In this document: piece after piece, positions 16,866 through 28,064 of the stretch
How positions within the stretch are numbered: position 1 is the first letter of the stretch
How the letters are laid out: each line of letters begins with the position of its first letter
Origin: Pseudomonadota bacterium
Lineage (GTDB): Bacteria; Pseudomonadota; Gammaproteobacteria; Xanthomonadales; Rhodanobacteraceae
Assembly (NCBI GenBank): GCA_018240505.1
Contig: JAFEFQ010000252.1
Location: 1-64,000, forward strand
Length of the DNA stretch: 64,000 bases
Reading direction: 5' to 3'
The notes under the pieces: generated by a model
What the model was told of the DNA's origin: nothing
Databases searched by the model: none
Seen by the model: only the letters and a program-made list of their open reading frames with translations
Made by a program: the position numbers and the translations under genes

Positions 16866-17909
16866 TCAATCTCGCTTGCCGAGTTCGATGGCTTGCCAGC
16901 CGTAGCGGTCGAAGATCACGAGTCCCGGCTGCGCCTTGGCGAGCCTGGCGAAGCCGACATCCGGTTTGACCGAAACGGGCAGGCGCAGTTCGGTCGCCCA
17001 GGCGTCGGCTTCGCCGCGCCACTCGGCCGTGGCGACGACATGGTTGCTGCGTGCATCGAGCACGTCGCAGCGCTGCGACGGCTTGAGCGGGAGGTGCCAT
17101 GCGGAAGAAGTCCCCGACGCGTTGCCGAACAGGATCGACACGCGATCGTTGCCGTGCCGATTCTGCCTCGCCACGCGCAACTCGAAGACGCCATCGTCGC
17201 GCAGGCGCGCGCGCAGCGGATGTTCATCGCGCAGCACAACCGCGGCTTCGTCGTGGGTCTCGCGAGACGAGGCATAAGCGAGGAAGCGCTTGCCGCTCAG
17301 CGCCATTTGCGTGCGATGGCAGGCGATGGCGGTACGCTTGATGTCGCGTTGCGAGTCGCTCAGTTCGACAGCATGCGGGGTAAGCGGACGAGCGATACCA
17401 TGCACCTGATATTCGAGCCGTCGCACCGCGCGACCGCCTCCGAGCAGGGCGAGCTGAACCGCGATATGCGCGGCGCTGTGATCGGGATGGCGATCGGCCA
17501 GTGCCGGAAACGCGATGTGAGTCGGTTCGAACGCCGCAATCCGCGCACGCAGCGGGGCGACCAGTTGCTCCGCATCGCGCATCAGCAGCGAAGTCAACGC
17601 CGCGTCGGGGAGGCCGTGGAACTCGCGTGCGTCCGCAGCGATGCCGAGAAGGTCCAGCGCGGCCTGCGCCTCCGCACGCCGGCGTGCGCCCCAGCGCGCA
17701 CGCGCGGCCGCGTCGATGCGCCAGCGCTTTTCGATCCAGCGCTGCGGCCATGGGTTGTTGTCGCCATCGGTAAGCGCGACGACGAACCCGACCGCGCCTG
17801 CCTCGCGCGCCACGAGCAGCAGGCCGCCGCAGGCAATCGACTCGTCGTCCGGGTGCGGTGCGATCACCAGCACGCGGTCAGCGGCGGTCAGGCGCAGCGG
17901 TTCGCTCAT
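16866..17909 (-). CDS. PIG-L (LmbE-like) family deacetylase
   Basis: The N-terminal part (about residues 10-230) is a PIG-L deacetylase domain: the zinc motif is APHPDDESIACGGLL (PHPDD) and the third ligand is in DRHPDHSAAH. The C-terminal 100 residues are beta-rich and unassigned. These enzymes remove acetyl groups from N-acetylglucosaminyl substrates, but the substrate here is not evident. It starts 5 bp after the proA stop, so it is probably the last gene of the arg/pro operon. Confidence 0.85.
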   Translation of the reverse strand: MSEPLRLTAADRVLVIAPHPDDESIACGGLLLVAREAGAVGFVVALTDGDNNPWPQRWIEKRWRIDAAARARWGARRRAEAQAALDLLGIAADAREFHGLPDAALTSLLMRDAEQLVAPLRARIAAFEPTHIAFPALADRHPDHSAAHIAVQLALLGGGRAVRRLEYQVHGIARPLTPHAVELSDSQRDIKRTAIACHRTQMALSGKRFLAYASSRETHDEAAVVLRDEHPLRARLRDDGVFELRVARQNRHGNDRVSILFGNASGTSSAWHLPLKPSQRCDVLDARSNHVVATAEWRGEADAWATELRLPVSVKPDVGFARLAKAQPGLVIFDRYGWQAIELGKRD

Positions 17910-17914
17910 CTAAT

Positions 17915-19216
17915 TCAGATGCGTGCCGATTCGGCGTGCCGGATCTGGCCGTCGCCGCGCACCACATAGCGCTCGATCGTCAGCGATTCGGCGCCCATCG
18001 GACCATAGGCGTGCAGGCGTGTGGTCGAGATGCCGATCTCGGCGCCGAGGCCGAGTTCGCCGCCGTCGGAGAATCGCGATGACGCGTTGACGAGCACCAC
18101 GGCGGAGCGCAGCGCGTGCACGAACTTGTCAGCAGCCGCCTCGTCGCGCGTCGCGATGACTTCGGTGTGGTCGGAACCATGGCGGCGGATGTGCGCGATC
18201 GCGGCGTCGAGGTCGTCGACCACGCGCACGGCGAGGATCAGGTCGAGGTATTCGGCGGCGTAATCGTCTTCGGTCGCGGGCTTCATGTCCAAGACCAAGG
18301 TACGGCTGACGACGTCGCCACGCAGTTCGACATTGCGCGTGCGCAACGCCTGTGCGACGCGTGGCAGGAACGCAGGCGCAATGTCCTTGTGCACGAGCAG
18401 CGTTTCGAGAGCATTGCAGGCGGAGGGCCGCGTCGTCTTGCCGTCGATCGCGAGGCGCAAGGCGAGGTCGAGGTCGGCGCGCGCATCGACATAGAGATGG
18501 CAGACGCCCTGGTAGTGCTTGATCACCGGTACGCGCGCGTGCTCGGCGACGAAGCGGATCAGACCGACGCCGCCGCGCGGGATCGCGAGGTCGACGATGT
18601 CGGTCAATTGCAGCAGTTGCATCACGGTTTCGCGACGCAGGTCTTCGACCAGCGTGACCGCGGCCTCGGGCAGGCCGTGCGCACGCAGCGCGGCGTGCAA
18701 CGCCGCCGCGATCGCGCGGTTGCTGTGGATCGCCTCGGAACCGCCGCGCAGCAGCACCGCATTGCCGGCGTGGAAGCACAGCGCCGCCGCATCGGCGGTC
18801 ACGTTCGGCCGCGCCTCGTAGATCATCGCGATCAGGCCGAGCGGAATGCGCACGCGCTCGATCGCCAGCCCGTTCGGACGTTGCTCGCGGCGCGTGACCT
18901 GGCCGACCGGATCGGGCAGCGCGGCGATTTCCCTCAGCGCATGGACGATGCCGGCCAGACGCGCTGCGTCGAGGCGCAGGCGGTCGATCATCGCCGCAGC
19001 GAGGCCTTTCGCCTCGGCCGCTTCGACATCGTGCGCGTTCGCGGCGAGAATCTCCTTTGACTGCGCGGCGAGCGCGTCGGCCATTGCGTCCAGAGCGTCG
19101 CGTTTTGCTGCGGTGGACAGTGCCGCAATCACCGCACCGGCCGCGCGCGCGGCCAACGCCTGTTCGCGGATATCCGGCGACGCGTGTTCACTGCGTTTTT
19201 CGGCCGCGGCATTCAT
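17915..19216 (-). CDS. proA: Gamma-glutamyl phosphate reductase
   Basis: ProA reduces glutamyl-5-phosphate to glutamate semialdehyde in proline synthesis. The 433-residue protein contains the family segment [21 protein letters not shown], the nucleotide-binding [16 protein letters not shown], and [14 protein letters not shown]. The catalytic Cys lies in [16 protein letters not shown]. The C terminus has [27 protein letters not shown]. Its start overlaps the proB stop (ATGA, 19213-19216), so the two pathway enzymes are translationally coupled. Confidence 0.97.
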   Translation of the reverse strand: MNAAAEKRSEHASPDIREQALAARAAGAVIAALSTAAKRDALDAMADALAAQSKEILAANAHDVEAAEAKGLAAAMIDRLRLDAARLAGIVHALREIAALPDPVGQVTRREQRPNGLAIERVRIPLGLIAMIYEARPNVTADAAALCFHAGNAVLLRGGSEAIHSNRAIAAALHAALRAHGLPEAAVTLVEDLRRETVMQLLQLTDIVDLAIPRGGVGLIRFVAEHARVPVIKHYQGVCHLYVDARADLDLALRLAIDGKTTRPSACNALETLLVHKDIAPAFLPRVAQALRTRNVELRGDVVSRTLVLDMKPATEDDYAAEYLDLILAVRVVDDLDAAIAHIRRHGSDHTEVIATRDEAAADKFVHALRSAVVLVNASSRFSDGGELGLGAEIGISTTRLHAYGPMGAESLTIERYVVRGDGQIRHAESARI

Positions 19217-20346
19217 GCCGTCGCTCCTTCGTTCAGAACCACCAGGTCGTTGCGGTGCAGGATTTCGTCGCCGTAGCTGAAACCGAGGATCGCCTCGATC
19301 TCGCGCGACTGTTTTCCCGCAAGCCGCCGCACCTCGCCCGCATTGTACTGGACGAGGCCGCGCGCGACCGTGGCGTTGTCGCAGAGGATTTCGACAATGT
19401 CGCCGCGCGCGAACTCGCCGTCGACGCCGGCGATGCCGCCCGGCAGCAGCGACTTGCCCGCCGCGAGCGCGCGCGCGGCGCCGGCGTCGACGCGGATGCG
19501 CCCGTCCGCGCCCGGCGCATGGCGCAGCCAGTACTTGCGCGCGGCGAGCCGCGAACTCGCCGCGGCGAAGCGCGTGCCGCGGAATGCGTCCGCGCCGAGC
19601 AGGGCGACGGTTTGCGCACGCGTGCCGTTGAACAGCACGGTCGTGATGCCCGCGTTCGCCGCCTTGGTCGCGGCCTGCAGTTTCGTGTGCATGCCGCCGG
19701 TGCCGTGCGCGCTGCCGGCGGCGCCGGCCATCGCGAGCACCTCGGGCGTGACCGCGGCCACCGACTCGACCGGCTTCGCGTCCGGGTTCAGCAGCGGATG
19801 CGCATCGTAGAGTCCGTCGACGTCGCTCGCGATCAGCAGCAGGTCGGCGTCGACCAGCGCAGATACTATGGCGGCGAGGTTGTCGTTGTCGCCGAGCTTC
19901 AGCTCCTCGACCGCGACCGTGTCGTTCTCGTTGACCACGGGCACGGCGGCGAGGCGCAGCAGTTCGAGCAGCGTGTTGCGCGCGTTGAGATAACGGCGGC
20001 GGTTGCGCAGGTCGTCGTGCGCGAGCAGCACCTGCGCGACCGGCAGCGAGCCGAGCAGTTCCTGCCAGAGCGCGATCATGCGCGTCTGGCCGAGCGCGGC
20101 CAGCGCCTGGCGCGCGACGAGGCCGCCGGCGTCCTCGTGCACGCGCGCGCGCCCGGCCGCGACCGCGCCCGAGGAAACGATGACGACCTCGCGCCCCTGC
20201 GCGCGCGAAGCGAGCACGAAATCGGCAAGTCCGCGCGCATGCTGCGGCGACAACTGCGCGCCGCCGGCGGTGAGCAGGTTGCTGCCGACCTTGAGCACGG
20301 CACGGCGCCAGGCCGGCAGCGGTTGTTGGGCAAAACTTTGCGACAC
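19213..20346 (-). CDS. proB: Glutamate 5-kinase with PUA domain
   Basis: ProB phosphorylates glutamate, the feedback-inhibited first step of proline synthesis. The 377-residue product has an amino-acid kinase domain ([33 protein letters not shown], and the Asp-rich [15 protein letters not shown]). A C-terminal PUA domain follows (about 280-365, [10 protein letters not shown]). The start [15 protein letters not shown] is in the normal place. It lies 25 bp after argH in the arginine/proline cluster and overlaps proA. Confidence 0.96.
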   Translation of the reverse strand: MSQSFAQQPLPAWRRAVLKVGSNLLTAGGAQLSPQHARGLADFVLASRAQGREVVIVSSGAVAAGRARVHEDAGGLVARQALAALGQTRMIALWQELLGSLPVAQVLLAHDDLRNRRRYLNARNTLLELLRLAAVPVVNENDTVAVEELKLGDNDNLAAIVSALVDADLLLIASDVDGLYDAHPLLNPDAKPVESVAAVTPEVLAMAGAAGSAHGTGGMHTKLQAATKAANAGITTVLFNGTRAQTVALLGADAFRGTRFAAASSRLAARKYWLRHAPGADGRIRVDAGAARALAAGKSLLPGGIAGVDGEFARGDIVEILCDNATVARGLVQYNAGEVRRLAGKQSREIEAILGFSYGDEILHRNDLVVLNEGATA

Positions 20347-20371
20347 CGGTCTCCTCCGAACTGCTTTTGTT

Positions 20372-21670
20372 CTATGTTGCGTTGAGTTTCCTCAGCCTTG
20401 CATGCAACTCGTCGAGGCGTGGATCCGCCGCCGCGCCCGGCGAGGTGCGCGCGGCCAGGCTTTGCTCGGGCGTGCGCCCCCGGCCGGCTTCGTTCGCCGT
20501 CGCGGCAGCCTGCTTGTACGCGTCGCGGAACGGCACGCCGGCGACCGCTGCCTCGATCGCCGCGTCGGTGGCGTACATCGCCGGGTCGATCGCCGCGCGC
20601 ATAGCCGCGGCGTTCCATTGCATGCGTGCCAGCAGGTCGGGCAACAGTTCGAGCGCGCCGAGCCCGCGCGAGAAGCCGTGATACAGACCGCCCTTGGAGA
20701 ACTGCAGGTCGCGCTGGTAGCCCGAGGGCAGCGACAGCAGCTGCTCGATCTCGGCGCGGCCCGCGGCGACGCTCGCGTAGCTCGCGCGCATCAGCTCGAC
20801 CACGTCGGGGTTGCGCTTGTTCGGCATGATCGAGGAGCCGGTCGTGTACTCGGGCGGCAGATGGACGAAGCCGAATTCCGCGGTCGTGAACAGCGACAGG
20901 TCCCAGGCGAGGCGGCGCAGGTCGAGCAGCGCGGTGCCGAGCGCGTCGAGCGCGGCCATCTCGAACTTGCCGCGCGAGAGCTGCGCGTAGATCGGCGACA
21001 CCTGCATGCGCGCGAAGCCGAGCGCCCGCGTCGTGTGCTCGCGGTCGAGCCCGAGGTTGACGCCATAGCCCGCCGCGGTGCCGAGCGGATTGGCGTCGAT
21101 CCACGCGCGCGTGTCGAGCGCGCGCCGCGCGTTGTCGATGAAGCTCTCGGCATAGCCGGCGTACCACATCGCGGTGGACGAGACGACGGCGCGCTGCAGG
21201 TGCGTGTAGCCAGGCATCGGCAGCGGCTCCTGCGCGGCGCGGTCGAGGCAGACCTTGGCGACATCGACGCAGAGCATGTGCAGTGCGCCGAGCCTGGCCT
21301 TGAGCCACAGCCGCGTGGCGACGAGGATCTGGTCGTTGCGGCTGCGTCCGGTGTGTACCTTGCGCCCGGCGTCGCCCAAGCGTTCGGTCAAGCGCGCTTC
21401 GATCGCGGAGTGGCCGTCTTCGTATTTCTCGTCGAGGACGAAGGCGCCGCTGCGGAAGTCTTCGGCGAGCACGCCGAGTTCGCGCGCGATCGCGGCGGAC
21501 TCGTCCGGCGTCACCACGCCGATGCGCGCCAGGCCTTCGACATGCGCGCGGCTGGCCTCGATGTCGTGCAGGAAGAATTCGCGATCGAGCACCACGTCGT
21601 CGCCGGCGAGGAAGCGCATGATGCGCGCGTCGGTCTCGACGCCGGGTTTCTGCCAGAGCAGGTCACTCAT
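20372..21670 (-). CDS. argH: Argininosuccinate lyase
   Basis: ArgH splits argininosuccinate to arginine and fumarate. The fumarase/aspartase-superfamily motifs are present: HTGRSRNDQ, the catalytic His in [10 protein letters not shown] and the mobile-loop signature [12 protein letters not shown]. At 432 residues it is slightly shorter than E. coli ArgH but typical of Xanthomonadales. Its start overlaps the argC stop by 8 bp (21663-21670). Confidence 0.96.
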   Translation of the reverse strand: MSDLLWQKPGVETDARIMRFLAGDDVVLDREFFLHDIEASRAHVEGLARIGVVTPDESAAIARELGVLAEDFRSGAFVLDEKYEDGHSAIEARLTERLGDAGRKVHTGRSRNDQILVATRLWLKARLGALHMLCVDVAKVCLDRAAQEPLPMPGYTHLQRAVVSSTAMWYAGYAESFIDNARRALDTRAWIDANPLGTAAGYGVNLGLDREHTTRALGFARMQVSPIYAQLSRGKFEMAALDALGTALLDLRRLAWDLSLFTTAEFGFVHLPPEYTTGSSIMPNKRNPDVVELMRASYASVAAGRAEIEQLLSLPSGYQRDLQFSKGGLYHGFSRGLGALELLPDLLARMQWNAAAMRAAIDPAMYATDAAIEAAVAGVPFRDAYKQAAATANEAGRGRTPEQSLAARTSPGAAADPRLDELHARLRKLNAT

Positions 21671-22628
21671 GGGGAATGCTTTCCAGTTCGGGGTAACCGA
21701 GCGCGAGATTGATGTTCTGCATCGCCTGCGTCGCCGCGCCCTTGAGCAGGTTGTCGATCGTGGCGACGACGACGACGCGCTTGCCGCCCGGCGCGAGCGT
21801 GAAGCCGCCGATCTGCAGGTCGTGCCGGTTCGCGATATGACTGACCCAGGGCGCGTCGTCGATCACCTCGACCAAAGGCTCGCTCGCGTACCTTGCCGTG
21901 TAGCGCGCCCTGACCGCTTCCAGCGTCAGCGGCTGCGTGAGCCACAGATTGACCGTCATCGTGATGCCGCGGAAGTGCGGTGCGACGTGCGGCATGAACT
22001 CGACCGGAACACCGAGATGCCGCGTCACTTCGCGCTCGTGCATATGGTTGACGAGCGAGTAGGGCATCAGGTTGTCCTGCAGTTTCGCCGGATCGTTCTT
22101 GTCCGACGGCGTCGTGCCCGCGCCCGAATAGCCCGACACGCCGAAACAGGCCGGCGGCCCGGCGAGCAGGTCCTTGAGCGGCGCGATCGCGAGCTGCATC
22201 GCGGTCGCGTAGCAGCCCGGATTGCTGATCCGGCGCTGGCCGCGATAGGCATCTCGGGTCAGCTCGGGCAGGCCGTAGTACCACGCGCTGTCGAAGCGGT
22301 AGTCGGCGCTGAGGTCGACGATGACCGGGTCGTAGCCTTCGCCCTTCACCGCATCGATCGCTGCGACGACGCCGGCGGCCTTGCCGTTCGGCAGCGCGAG
22401 CACGACGACGTCGGCGCGCCGGGTCGCGACATCCTCGTGGGCAAGATTTTCGTAACGCAACTCGCCGTGGTACTCGGCGTTGTGCTCGGCGAGCGGTTGC
22501 CCGGCGAGTTCGCGCGAGGACACGAACGCGAGGTCGAGATGCGGATGCCGCGCGACCAGCTTGATCAGCTCGGCGCCGGTATGCCCGCGCGCGCCGACGA
22601 TGCCGATGGATTTCCTGAGTTGATTCAT
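21663..22628 (-). CDS. argC: N-acetyl-gamma-glutamyl-phosphate reductase
   Basis: ArgC reduces N-acetylglutamyl phosphate. The 321-residue protein has the NADP-binding start [25 protein letters not shown], and the active-site Cys in [17 protein letters not shown] histidine-rich segment HVAPHFRGI lies in the catalytic domain. The start overlaps the stop of the GrpB-family gene (ATGA), and the stop overlaps argH. Confidence 0.95.
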   Translation of the reverse strand: MNQLRKSIGIVGARGHTGAELIKLVARHPHLDLAFVSSRELAGQPLAEHNAEYHGELRYENLAHEDVATRRADVVVLALPNGKAAGVVAAIDAVKGEGYDPVIVDLSADYRFDSAWYYGLPELTRDAYRGQRRISNPGCYATAMQLAIAPLKDLLAGPPACFGVSGYSGAGTTPSDKNDPAKLQDNLMPYSLVNHMHEREVTRHLGVPVEFMPHVAPHFRGITMTVNLWLTQPLTLEAVRARYTARYASEPLVEVIDDAPWVSHIANRHDLQIGGFTLAPGGKRVVVVATIDNLLKGAATQAMQNINLALGYPELESIPHE

Positions 22629-23146
22629 TCGGCTTTTCTTCCCATCAATGCGATGCGCTCATGCTGCTTGATGAAGGCATCTTTTTTGGCGCAATACATC
22701 GTTGCATCCCCTTCGGCTGCGCTCATTTTGATTCGCGCGTATTGCTCAGCGACGTGCCGGTTCTCTCTCAAGTAATCCCTGAATGCCAGATGCCTTTCGA
22801 CGTTCGCATCGCCCTGAACGAACGCGTGGACCTGATGCGTCCTGGCGGCTCCGCCGAGCTGGTAGTAGCGACGTCCCGGGATGCCATGTTCTCCCCTTGC
22901 CTGATATCCCAGGGCGATCAGCGCAGCCTCTTTCGCATCGAGTTCGTCGAGCGATACGACCTCGAGCAAAATGTCGATGACCGGTTTGGCGGACAGGCCG
23001 TGCACCGAGGTGCTGCCGATGTGATGCACTTTCAACACAGTCCCGCCGAGTGCGCCGTGCAGGCGCCGCGATTCGCGCAGAAAAGCGTGGGGCCAATCCG
23101 CGTCGTAGTCCGCGATCCGTATCGTTTTCCTGCCGGCTTGGCTCAC
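22625..23146 (-). CDS. GrpB (UPF0157) family protein
   Basis: The 173-residue product matches the GrpB/UPF0157 nucleotidyltransferase-like family. Visible signatures are [37 protein letters not shown] (the GSTS and PVIDI core) and [12 protein letters not shown]. Family members have a nucleotidyltransferase fold, but no role is settled. The GTG at 23146 overlaps the stop of the upstream arg gene (GTGA), and its stop overlaps argC (ATGA). It is therefore tightly embedded in the arginine operon although it has no known place in the pathway. Confidence 0.85.
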   Translation of the reverse strand: MSQAGRKTIRIADYDADWPHAFLRESRRLHGALGGTVLKVHHIGSTSVHGLSAKPVIDILLEVVSLDELDAKEAALIALGYQARGEHGIPGRRYYQLGGAARTHQVHAFVQGDANVERHLAFRDYLRENRHVAEQYARIKMSAAEGDATMYCAKKDAFIKQHERIALMGRKAE

Positions 23147-24528
23147 GCCGCTTCCTTCTTGTTCTCGATCGGCGCGCGATCGATCAGGGTCGGCGTCTTT
23201 TCGCGGCAATAGTCGACGCAGGCTTCGATGTCGTCGAAATCCTCGATGCCGTACCAGAACGCCTTGAACGCGGGCAGCTTGCAGCAGCCGTCGGATTCCG
23301 CGTAGTAGAAATGGTTGACCGGATTGCCGTGGCGCGAGCGCCAGAACAGCGACGGCGTCTCTTCGCGCATGACCTGCCACACGGCGCGGCCCAGGCCTTC
23401 GCCCTGCGCCTCGTCGAGCACGGCGAACTTGTCGAGGTAGACGTGTGCGCCGGCAGGTACCTTTTTGTCGACGCCGATCAAGTCGGCGTCGAGCAGGATC
23501 ACCGCGGTGCGGTAGTTCTCGCTGACGTAGGCGCGCAGCAGTTTCGTGCGCTCGAAGTAGTCGGGCGCGAGCGTGCGCGGCGCGAAGCTCGATTCGATCA
23601 GCGCGCGCATGCGCGCGAGATCGAGTTCGTTCCACGAGCTGACGCGCAGCACCTTCTCGCCGCGGCGGATGTAGGTGCCGGAACCCTTGTGCGTGAACAG
23701 TTCCTTGGCGAGTTCCGCGGGCTTCGTGATCGACACCGAAGAGGTCAGCGGCAGCGCATCGAGCAGGTCCTTGATCTGTTCGATCTTCACGCGCATGCCG
23801 CCGTTGATCCACGGCTGCTGGCTCAGATGTTCGTACTCGGTCGCGAGGTTGATCGAGTCGATCACGTTGCCGGCGTCGTCGAGCAGTCCGCCGGTGCCGG
23901 TCAGGAACACGATCTTGTACGGCTGCAGCGCCTTGATCAATTCGTTCGCGGCGAAATCGGCGTTGATGTTGAGGATCTGCCCGGCAACGGTTTCGCCGAG
24001 ACTGGCGATGACCGGGATCGAGCCGGCATTGAGGCTGGCCTCGATCGAGGCGAGGTTGACGCGCCCGACCTTGCCGACGAGACCGTACTTCGGTTGGTCG
24101 AGATAGCCAGTCTCGAACACGCCGCCAATGATCGAGGTCGCGCGCGCGTCGATCTTCTGCAGCGCTTCGACGAGCTTGAGGTTCTCCGACTGCGAGACAC
24201 GGCGCACGATCGCGAGCGCCTCGGGCGAGGTGACGCGCAGGCCATCGACGGTCTGCTTGACGATGCCGGCCGCGGCCATCTCCGCATCGAGCTGCGGGCC
24301 GGCGCCGTGGATCACGATCGGAGTCAGACCGACCTGCTGCAGGAAGGCGAGCGAGGAGACGAGGTTGTCGAGATCGTCGCGCAGCACCGCGCCGCCGACC
24401 TTGACGACGGCGAACTTCTTCGCGTCGAGTTGCGAGAAGCGGCGCAGGTACTGGTCGATTTCCTTCGCGCTGCCCATGCTCGACAGCAGGCGCACGATGG
24501 TCTGGCGGGTTTGCGTGTTGGTATCCAT
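23143..24528 (-). CDS. argB: Bifunctional N-acetylglutamate synthase/kinase (NAGS-K)
   Basis: One 461-residue polypeptide covers the first two steps of arginine synthesis. Residues about 1-290 form an amino-acid kinase domain with [26 protein letters not shown] and [12 protein letters not shown]. Residues about 300-445 form a GNAT-type acetyltransferase domain of the vertebrate NAGS kind, with [22 protein letters not shown] and the closing [16 protein letters not shown]. The same fusion is characterised in Xanthomonas campestris and Maricaulis maris, where arginine inhibits it. The gene starts one base after the argE' stop. Some databases call it argA or argB. Confidence 0.95.
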   Translation of the reverse strand: MDTNTQTRQTIVRLLSSMGSAKEIDQYLRRFSQLDAKKFAVVKVGGAVLRDDLDNLVSSLAFLQQVGLTPIVIHGAGPQLDAEMAAAGIVKQTVDGLRVTSPEALAIVRRVSQSENLKLVEALQKIDARATSIIGGVFETGYLDQPKYGLVGKVGRVNLASIEASLNAGSIPVIASLGETVAGQILNINADFAANELIKALQPYKIVFLTGTGGLLDDAGNVIDSINLATEYEHLSQQPWINGGMRVKIEQIKDLLDALPLTSSVSITKPAELAKELFTHKGSGTYIRRGEKVLRVSSWNELDLARMRALIESSFAPRTLAPDYFERTKLLRAYVSENYRTAVILLDADLIGVDKKVPAGAHVYLDKFAVLDEAQGEGLGRAVWQVMREETPSLFWRSRHGNPVNHFYYAESDGCCKLPAFKAFWYGIEDFDDIEACVDYCREKTPTLIDRAPIENKKEAA

Positions 24529-24529
24529 T

Positions 24530-25735
24530 TCAACGGGTCTGCGAGTTCAGGATGGAAATGTAGCTTTGTGTAATTTGCTGCAATTGGGACAATTCCACAA
24601 ATTCGTCCGCCGTGTGCGCCTGCGCGATGTCGCCGGGACCGCAGACGATCGCGGTGTAGCCGGCCTGCGAGAACAGCGAGGCCTCGGTCCAGAAATCGAC
24701 CGCGTTGCCGATCGTCAGGCCGACTTCGTCGGCGAAGTCGCGTGCCTCGAGGCGACGCGCCTCGGCCTGGGCGACGTCGCCGGCGGGCAGCGAGGGGCCG
24801 CGGAAGGTTTCCTGGAATTCGGCCGGCTGCGCGGCGAAGCCGCCGCGGAACGTGGCGAGCAGCGCGTCGATGTCCATCGACGGCAGCGGGCGGAAACCGA
24901 AGCGCACTTCGGCGCCCGGCGCGATCATGTTGGCCTTGATCCCGCCTTCGACGCGGCCGATGTTGAAGCGCAGGCCGGTAAGGCCGCCGAAGCGCTGGTG
25001 CGCCTGCGACTCGATGTAATCGAGCGCGTGCTGGCCCCAGCGGATCGCTTGGTGCAGCGCGCTGTCGCTCGCCGCGTTGCCGCCCGAGGCGTGGCCGGCA
25101 CGACCCTTGAAGCGCATCAGCACCGAGCTGATGCCGCGATGCGCGAGCACGGCTTCGCCGCGCGTCGGTTCGGCGACGATGACAGTTTCAAAACCCCTCT
25201 TCCCGCGGGAGAGGGGTTGGGGTGAGGGTTCGGTATTCGAACGACTTTCCGTTGGCGCACCCTCATCCGGCGCTTCGCGCCACCTTCTCCCGACGGGAGA
25301 AGGGAAAGCGGAAAGGAACGCGGCGATGCAGCGCGCGTCGTTCGCTTCCTCGTCGGTGGTGAACAGGAACGCCGCGTCGCCGTGCGTCTGCGCGGCCGCG
25401 GTCAGCAGCGCGGCCGCCGCGCCCTTGATGTCGCAGGCGCCGAGGCCGATCGCGTGCGTGTCGGTCACGCGCAGTTCGAACGGGCTTGCGGTCCAGTGCG
25501 GCGAGTCGGGCACCGTGTCGAGATGCACGTTGAACAGCACCTTCGGCTTGCCGCGCACGGCGAGGAGGCTGACCGCACCCGCACCATGATCGGTGACGCT
25601 GCAGTCGAAGCCTGGCAGATGCGCGCGCAAATAATCGAAAATGCCGCCCGTGCCGATCTCGCGCGGCGGGTTGCGCGTGTCGAACGCGACGAGCGCGTGC
25701 AGGTGCTTCAGCGTGCTGGCCAGCAGGTCGCTCAT
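24530..25735 (-). CDS. argE: N-acetylcitrulline deacetylase (ArgE', M20 family)
   Basis: This M20 metallohydrolase keeps its zinc ligands: His in [10 protein letters not shown], Asp in GACDIKGA, the catalytic and binding Glu pair in TTDEEAND, and Glu in VAEPTRG. Because the adjacent carbamoyltransferase uses N-acetylornithine, the substrate should be N-acetylcitrulline, as shown in Xanthomonas campestris. At 401 residues it is some 35 longer than I expect for Xanthomonas-type ArgE'. The excess lies at residues about 144-181 and is translated palindromic repeat DNA (25193-25306). The catalytic residues flank the insert intact, so the enzyme is probably functional. Confidence 0.9.
   Translation of the reverse strand: MSDLLASTLKHLHALVAFDTRNPPREIGTGGIFDYLRAHLPGFDCSVTDHGAGAVSLLAVRGKPKVLFNVHLDTVPDSPHWTASPFELRVTDTHAIGLGACDIKGAAAALLTAAAQTHGDAAFLFTTDEEANDARCIAAFLSAFPSPVGRRWREAPDEGAPTESRSNTEPSPQPLSRGKRGFETVIVAEPTRGEAVLAHRGISSVLMRFKGRAGHASGGNAASDSALHQAIRWGQHALDYIESQAHQRFGGLTGLRFNIGRVEGGIKANMIAPGAEVRFGFRPLPSMDIDALLATFRGGFAAQPAEFQETFRGPSLPAGDVAQAEARRLEARDFADEVGLTIGNAVDFWTEASLFSQAGYTAIVCGPGDIAQAHTADEFVELSQLQQITQSYISILNSQTR
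25193..25306. repeat. Palindromic intergenic-type repeat inserted in frame in argE'
   Basis: Two palindromes, CCCCTCTTCCCGCGGGAGAGGGG (25194-25216, one base off symmetry) and CTTCTCCCGACGGGAGAAG (25284-25302), flank a GGTTGGGGTGAGGG-type core. This combination is the widespread intergenic repeat of Xanthomonadales and relatives. Here the 114 bp contain no stop in the argE' frame and encode 38 extra residues such as [15 protein letters not shown] and [13 protein letters not shown]. Confidence 0.8.
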
Positions 25736-25739
25736 CGAC

Positions 25740-26945
25740 TCACGGTTTCCGGTTCACTTCGGCCCACAGCGTCGAGCTCATGCCGTACAGGCGGATAAAG
25801 CCCTCGGCTTCTTCGACGCCCCAGTCGGCCGACTGCGCGTAGGTCGCGCCCCTGGCGTTGAGGATGTGCGGCGATGTCACCGCGACCGCACCGACACTGC
25901 CGCCCTGCGTTTCCAGCGTGACTTCGCCGTTGACCTTGGCCTGGGATGCGGCGAGGAACGCTTCGAGATCGGTCTTGAGCGGATCGTGGAAGAAGCCTTC
26001 GTAGACGAGCTCGACCCAGGCGCGCGCGACTTCGGGCTTGAAGCGGTTCTGCAGCTTCGACAGCACCGCTTCCTCGAGCGCGCGATGCGCGGTCAGCAGC
26101 GCGGTCAGGCCCGGCGCCTCGAAGATGATGCGGCCCTTGAGGCCGATCGTCGTGTCACCGGTGTAGAGGCCGCGGCCGACGCCGTACTTCGCGAACTCGC
26201 GATTGAGCTGCGCGAGGATTTCATGGCCCGGAAGTTTTTCGCCATTCAGCGAAACCGCTTCGCCGTCGACGAAACCGATCGTCGCGTGCAGCGGTGTCGT
26301 GGGCCACTCCGCGCGAGGCGCATTCCAGCCGCGCGCGCCTTCGCCTGGCGCTTCCCAGCGGTCGATCTCGCCGCCGGACATGGTCACGCCGAGCAGGTTC
26401 TCGTTGATCGTGTAGCTCTTCTGCTTGGCGCGCACGCCGAAGCCGCGCTGTTCGAGGTAGTCCTGCTCGTAGGCGCGCGTATGCGTGTGTTCCTTCTGGA
26501 TCTCGCGGATCGGGGCGACGATGATGTAGTCGCCGAGCGCCTTGATCGTCAGGTCGAAGCGCACCTGGTCGTTGCCCATGCCGGTGCAGCCGTGCGCGAT
26601 GTATTTCGTGCCGAGTTCGTCGCAACGCTTCAGCGCGGCTTCGACGATGAGATAACGGTCGGACACGAGCAGCGGATACTGGCCCTGGTAGCCCTGGCCG
26701 GCCCAGACGAACGGTTTGACGAAGCCGTTCCAGATCGCGGGGCCGCCGTCGACGGTGACGTGGCTGGCGACGCCGAGTTCCTTGGCGCGGTTCTCGATGA
26801 AGGCGCGCTCTTCGGCGTCGACGCCGCCGGTGTCGGCGAACACGGTGTGCACGCGGTAGCCGCGCTCCTGCAGGTACGGCACGCAGAAACTCGTGTCGAG
26901 GCCGCCGGAGAAGGCGAGGACGATGTCTTTTTCGGTCTGACTCAT
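25740..26945 (-). CDS. argG: Argininosuccinate synthase
   Basis: ArgG joins citrulline and aspartate using ATP. The 401-residue protein shows the ATP PP-motif [11 protein letters not shown] at its start, [13 protein letters not shown], the [14 protein letters not shown] segment and [20 protein letters not shown]. These place it in the standard ArgG family. It starts 14 bp after argF' and ends 4 bp before argE'. Confidence 0.97.
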   Translation of the reverse strand: MSQTEKDIVLAFSGGLDTSFCVPYLQERGYRVHTVFADTGGVDAEERAFIENRAKELGVASHVTVDGGPAIWNGFVKPFVWAGQGYQGQYPLLVSDRYLIVEAALKRCDELGTKYIAHGCTGMGNDQVRFDLTIKALGDYIIVAPIREIQKEHTHTRAYEQDYLEQRGFGVRAKQKSYTINENLLGVTMSGGEIDRWEAPGEGARGWNAPRAEWPTTPLHATIGFVDGEAVSLNGEKLPGHEILAQLNREFAKYGVGRGLYTGDTTIGLKGRIIFEAPGLTALLTAHRALEEAVLSKLQNRFKPEVARAWVELVYEGFFHDPLKTDLEAFLAASQAKVNGEVTLETQGGSVGAVAVTSPHILNARGATYAQSADWGVEEAEGFIRLYGMSSTLWAEVNRKP

Positions 26946-26959
26946 GATGATTTCCAGGG

Positions 26960-27973
26960 TTACTTGTTCTTGGCGAGCGTGGCCATCACGGCCTTCTGCA
27001 CGTGCAGCCGGTTCTCGGCCTCGTCGATCGCGATGCAGGCGGGCGAGTCCATCACCGCGTCGGTGGCCTTGACGTTGCGGCGCAGCGGCAGGCAGTGGCT
27101 GAATACGCCGTGGTTGGTCAGCGCCATCTTGCGCTCGTCGACGATGAAATGCTTGTGCGCGTCGCGGATCGGTTTCTCCGGTTCCCAGTTGCCGAAGTAG
27201 GGCAGCGCGCCCCAGCTTTTTGCATAGACGATATCGGCGCCCTTGTAGGTTTCATCGACATCGTGCGAGATCGCGAAGCTGCCGCCGTTCTCGGCGACGT
27301 TCTGTTTGGCGAAGTCGAGATAACGCTGGTCGAGCGCGTATTCGGGCGTCGGGCAGAGCAGGGTCACGTCCATGCCGTAGCGCGTCGCGATCTGCAACGC
27401 GGAATTGGCGACCGCGGTGTTGAGCGGCTTCGGGTGGTAGGTCCAGGTCAGCACATACTTCCTGCCGCGCAGATCGGTGGTGCCGAAGTGCTGCTGCAGG
27501 GCGAGGATGTGGGCCAGCTCCTGCATCGGGTGCGTGATCGTTTCCATGTTGATCACGGGCACGGTCGCGTACTTCGCGAACGAATGGATCACGTGGTCCT
27601 CGCGGTCGACCGACCAGTCCTTGAACTTCGGGAAGGCGCGCACGGCGATCAGGTCGGCGTAGCGCGAGAGCACGCGCGCGACCTCGGCGATATGCTCCTC
27701 GGTCTCGCCGTCCATGACCGTGCCGAGTTCGAATTCGATCGGCCACGCGTCCTTGCCGGGCTGCAGCACGACGGCGTGACCGCCGAGCTGGAATGCGCCG
27801 AGCTCGAAGCTCGTGCGCGTGCGCATCGAGGGATTGAAGAACAGCAGGGCGATCGCCTTGCCCTTGAGATCGTCGCCGAGTTTCTCCTTCTTGAACCGCG
27901 CGGCGCGTGCGAGCAGCGCATCGAGTTCGCTGCGGCTCCAGTCCTGGGTACTCAGAAAATGTCGGATAGCCAT
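26960..27973 (-). CDS. argF': N-acetylornithine carbamoyltransferase (AOTC)
   Basis: The 337-residue protein is closely similar to Xanthomonas campestris AOTC. It carries the carbamoyl-phosphate motif [11 protein letters not shown], the 70s segment [12 protein letters not shown], Glu92 in [26 protein letters not shown] and the C-terminal [13 protein letters not shown]. In the characterised enzymes Glu92 selects N-acetylornithine, while Pro at that position gives the succinylornithine enzyme, so acetylornithine is the expected substrate. This variant pathway is essentially restricted to Xanthomonadales. The gene opens the arg/pro operon. argD is missing from the window. Confidence 0.96.
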   Translation of the reverse strand: MAIRHFLSTQDWSRSELDALLARAARFKKEKLGDDLKGKAIALLFFNPSMRTRTSFELGAFQLGGHAVVLQPGKDAWPIEFELGTVMDGETEEHIAEVARVLSRYADLIAVRAFPKFKDWSVDREDHVIHSFAKYATVPVINMETITHPMQELAHILALQQHFGTTDLRGRKYVLTWTYHPKPLNTAVANSALQIATRYGMDVTLLCPTPEYALDQRYLDFAKQNVAENGGSFAISHDVDETYKGADIVYAKSWGALPYFGNWEPEKPIRDAHKHFIVDERKMALTNHGVFSHCLPLRRNVKATDAVMDSPACIAIDEAENRLHVQKAVMATLAKNK

Positions 27974-28009
27974 CTAGTCAACAACCCTCGGTTGAAAATC
28001 CAGAAACAA

Positions 28010-28034
28010 AAAACCCGGCGCGGAGCCGGGTTTT
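28010..28034 (-). terminator. Rho-independent terminator/attenuator hairpin upstream of argF'
   Basis: On the minus strand AAAACCCGGC pairs with GCCGGGTTTT around TCCGC, followed by more T residues, only 37 bp before the argF' ATG at 27973. It lies 30 bp after the stop codon of the short leader frame. Its 5' arm ACCCGGC is exactly complementary to GCCGGGT at the end of that frame, so an alternative antiterminator helix can form. It may also simply terminate the upstream phosphodiesterase gene, but the 36 bp left before argF' offer no clear separate promoter. Confidence 0.75.
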
Positions 28035-28064
28035 ATCGTCGAATCACATGATGCGTGCGACAGC

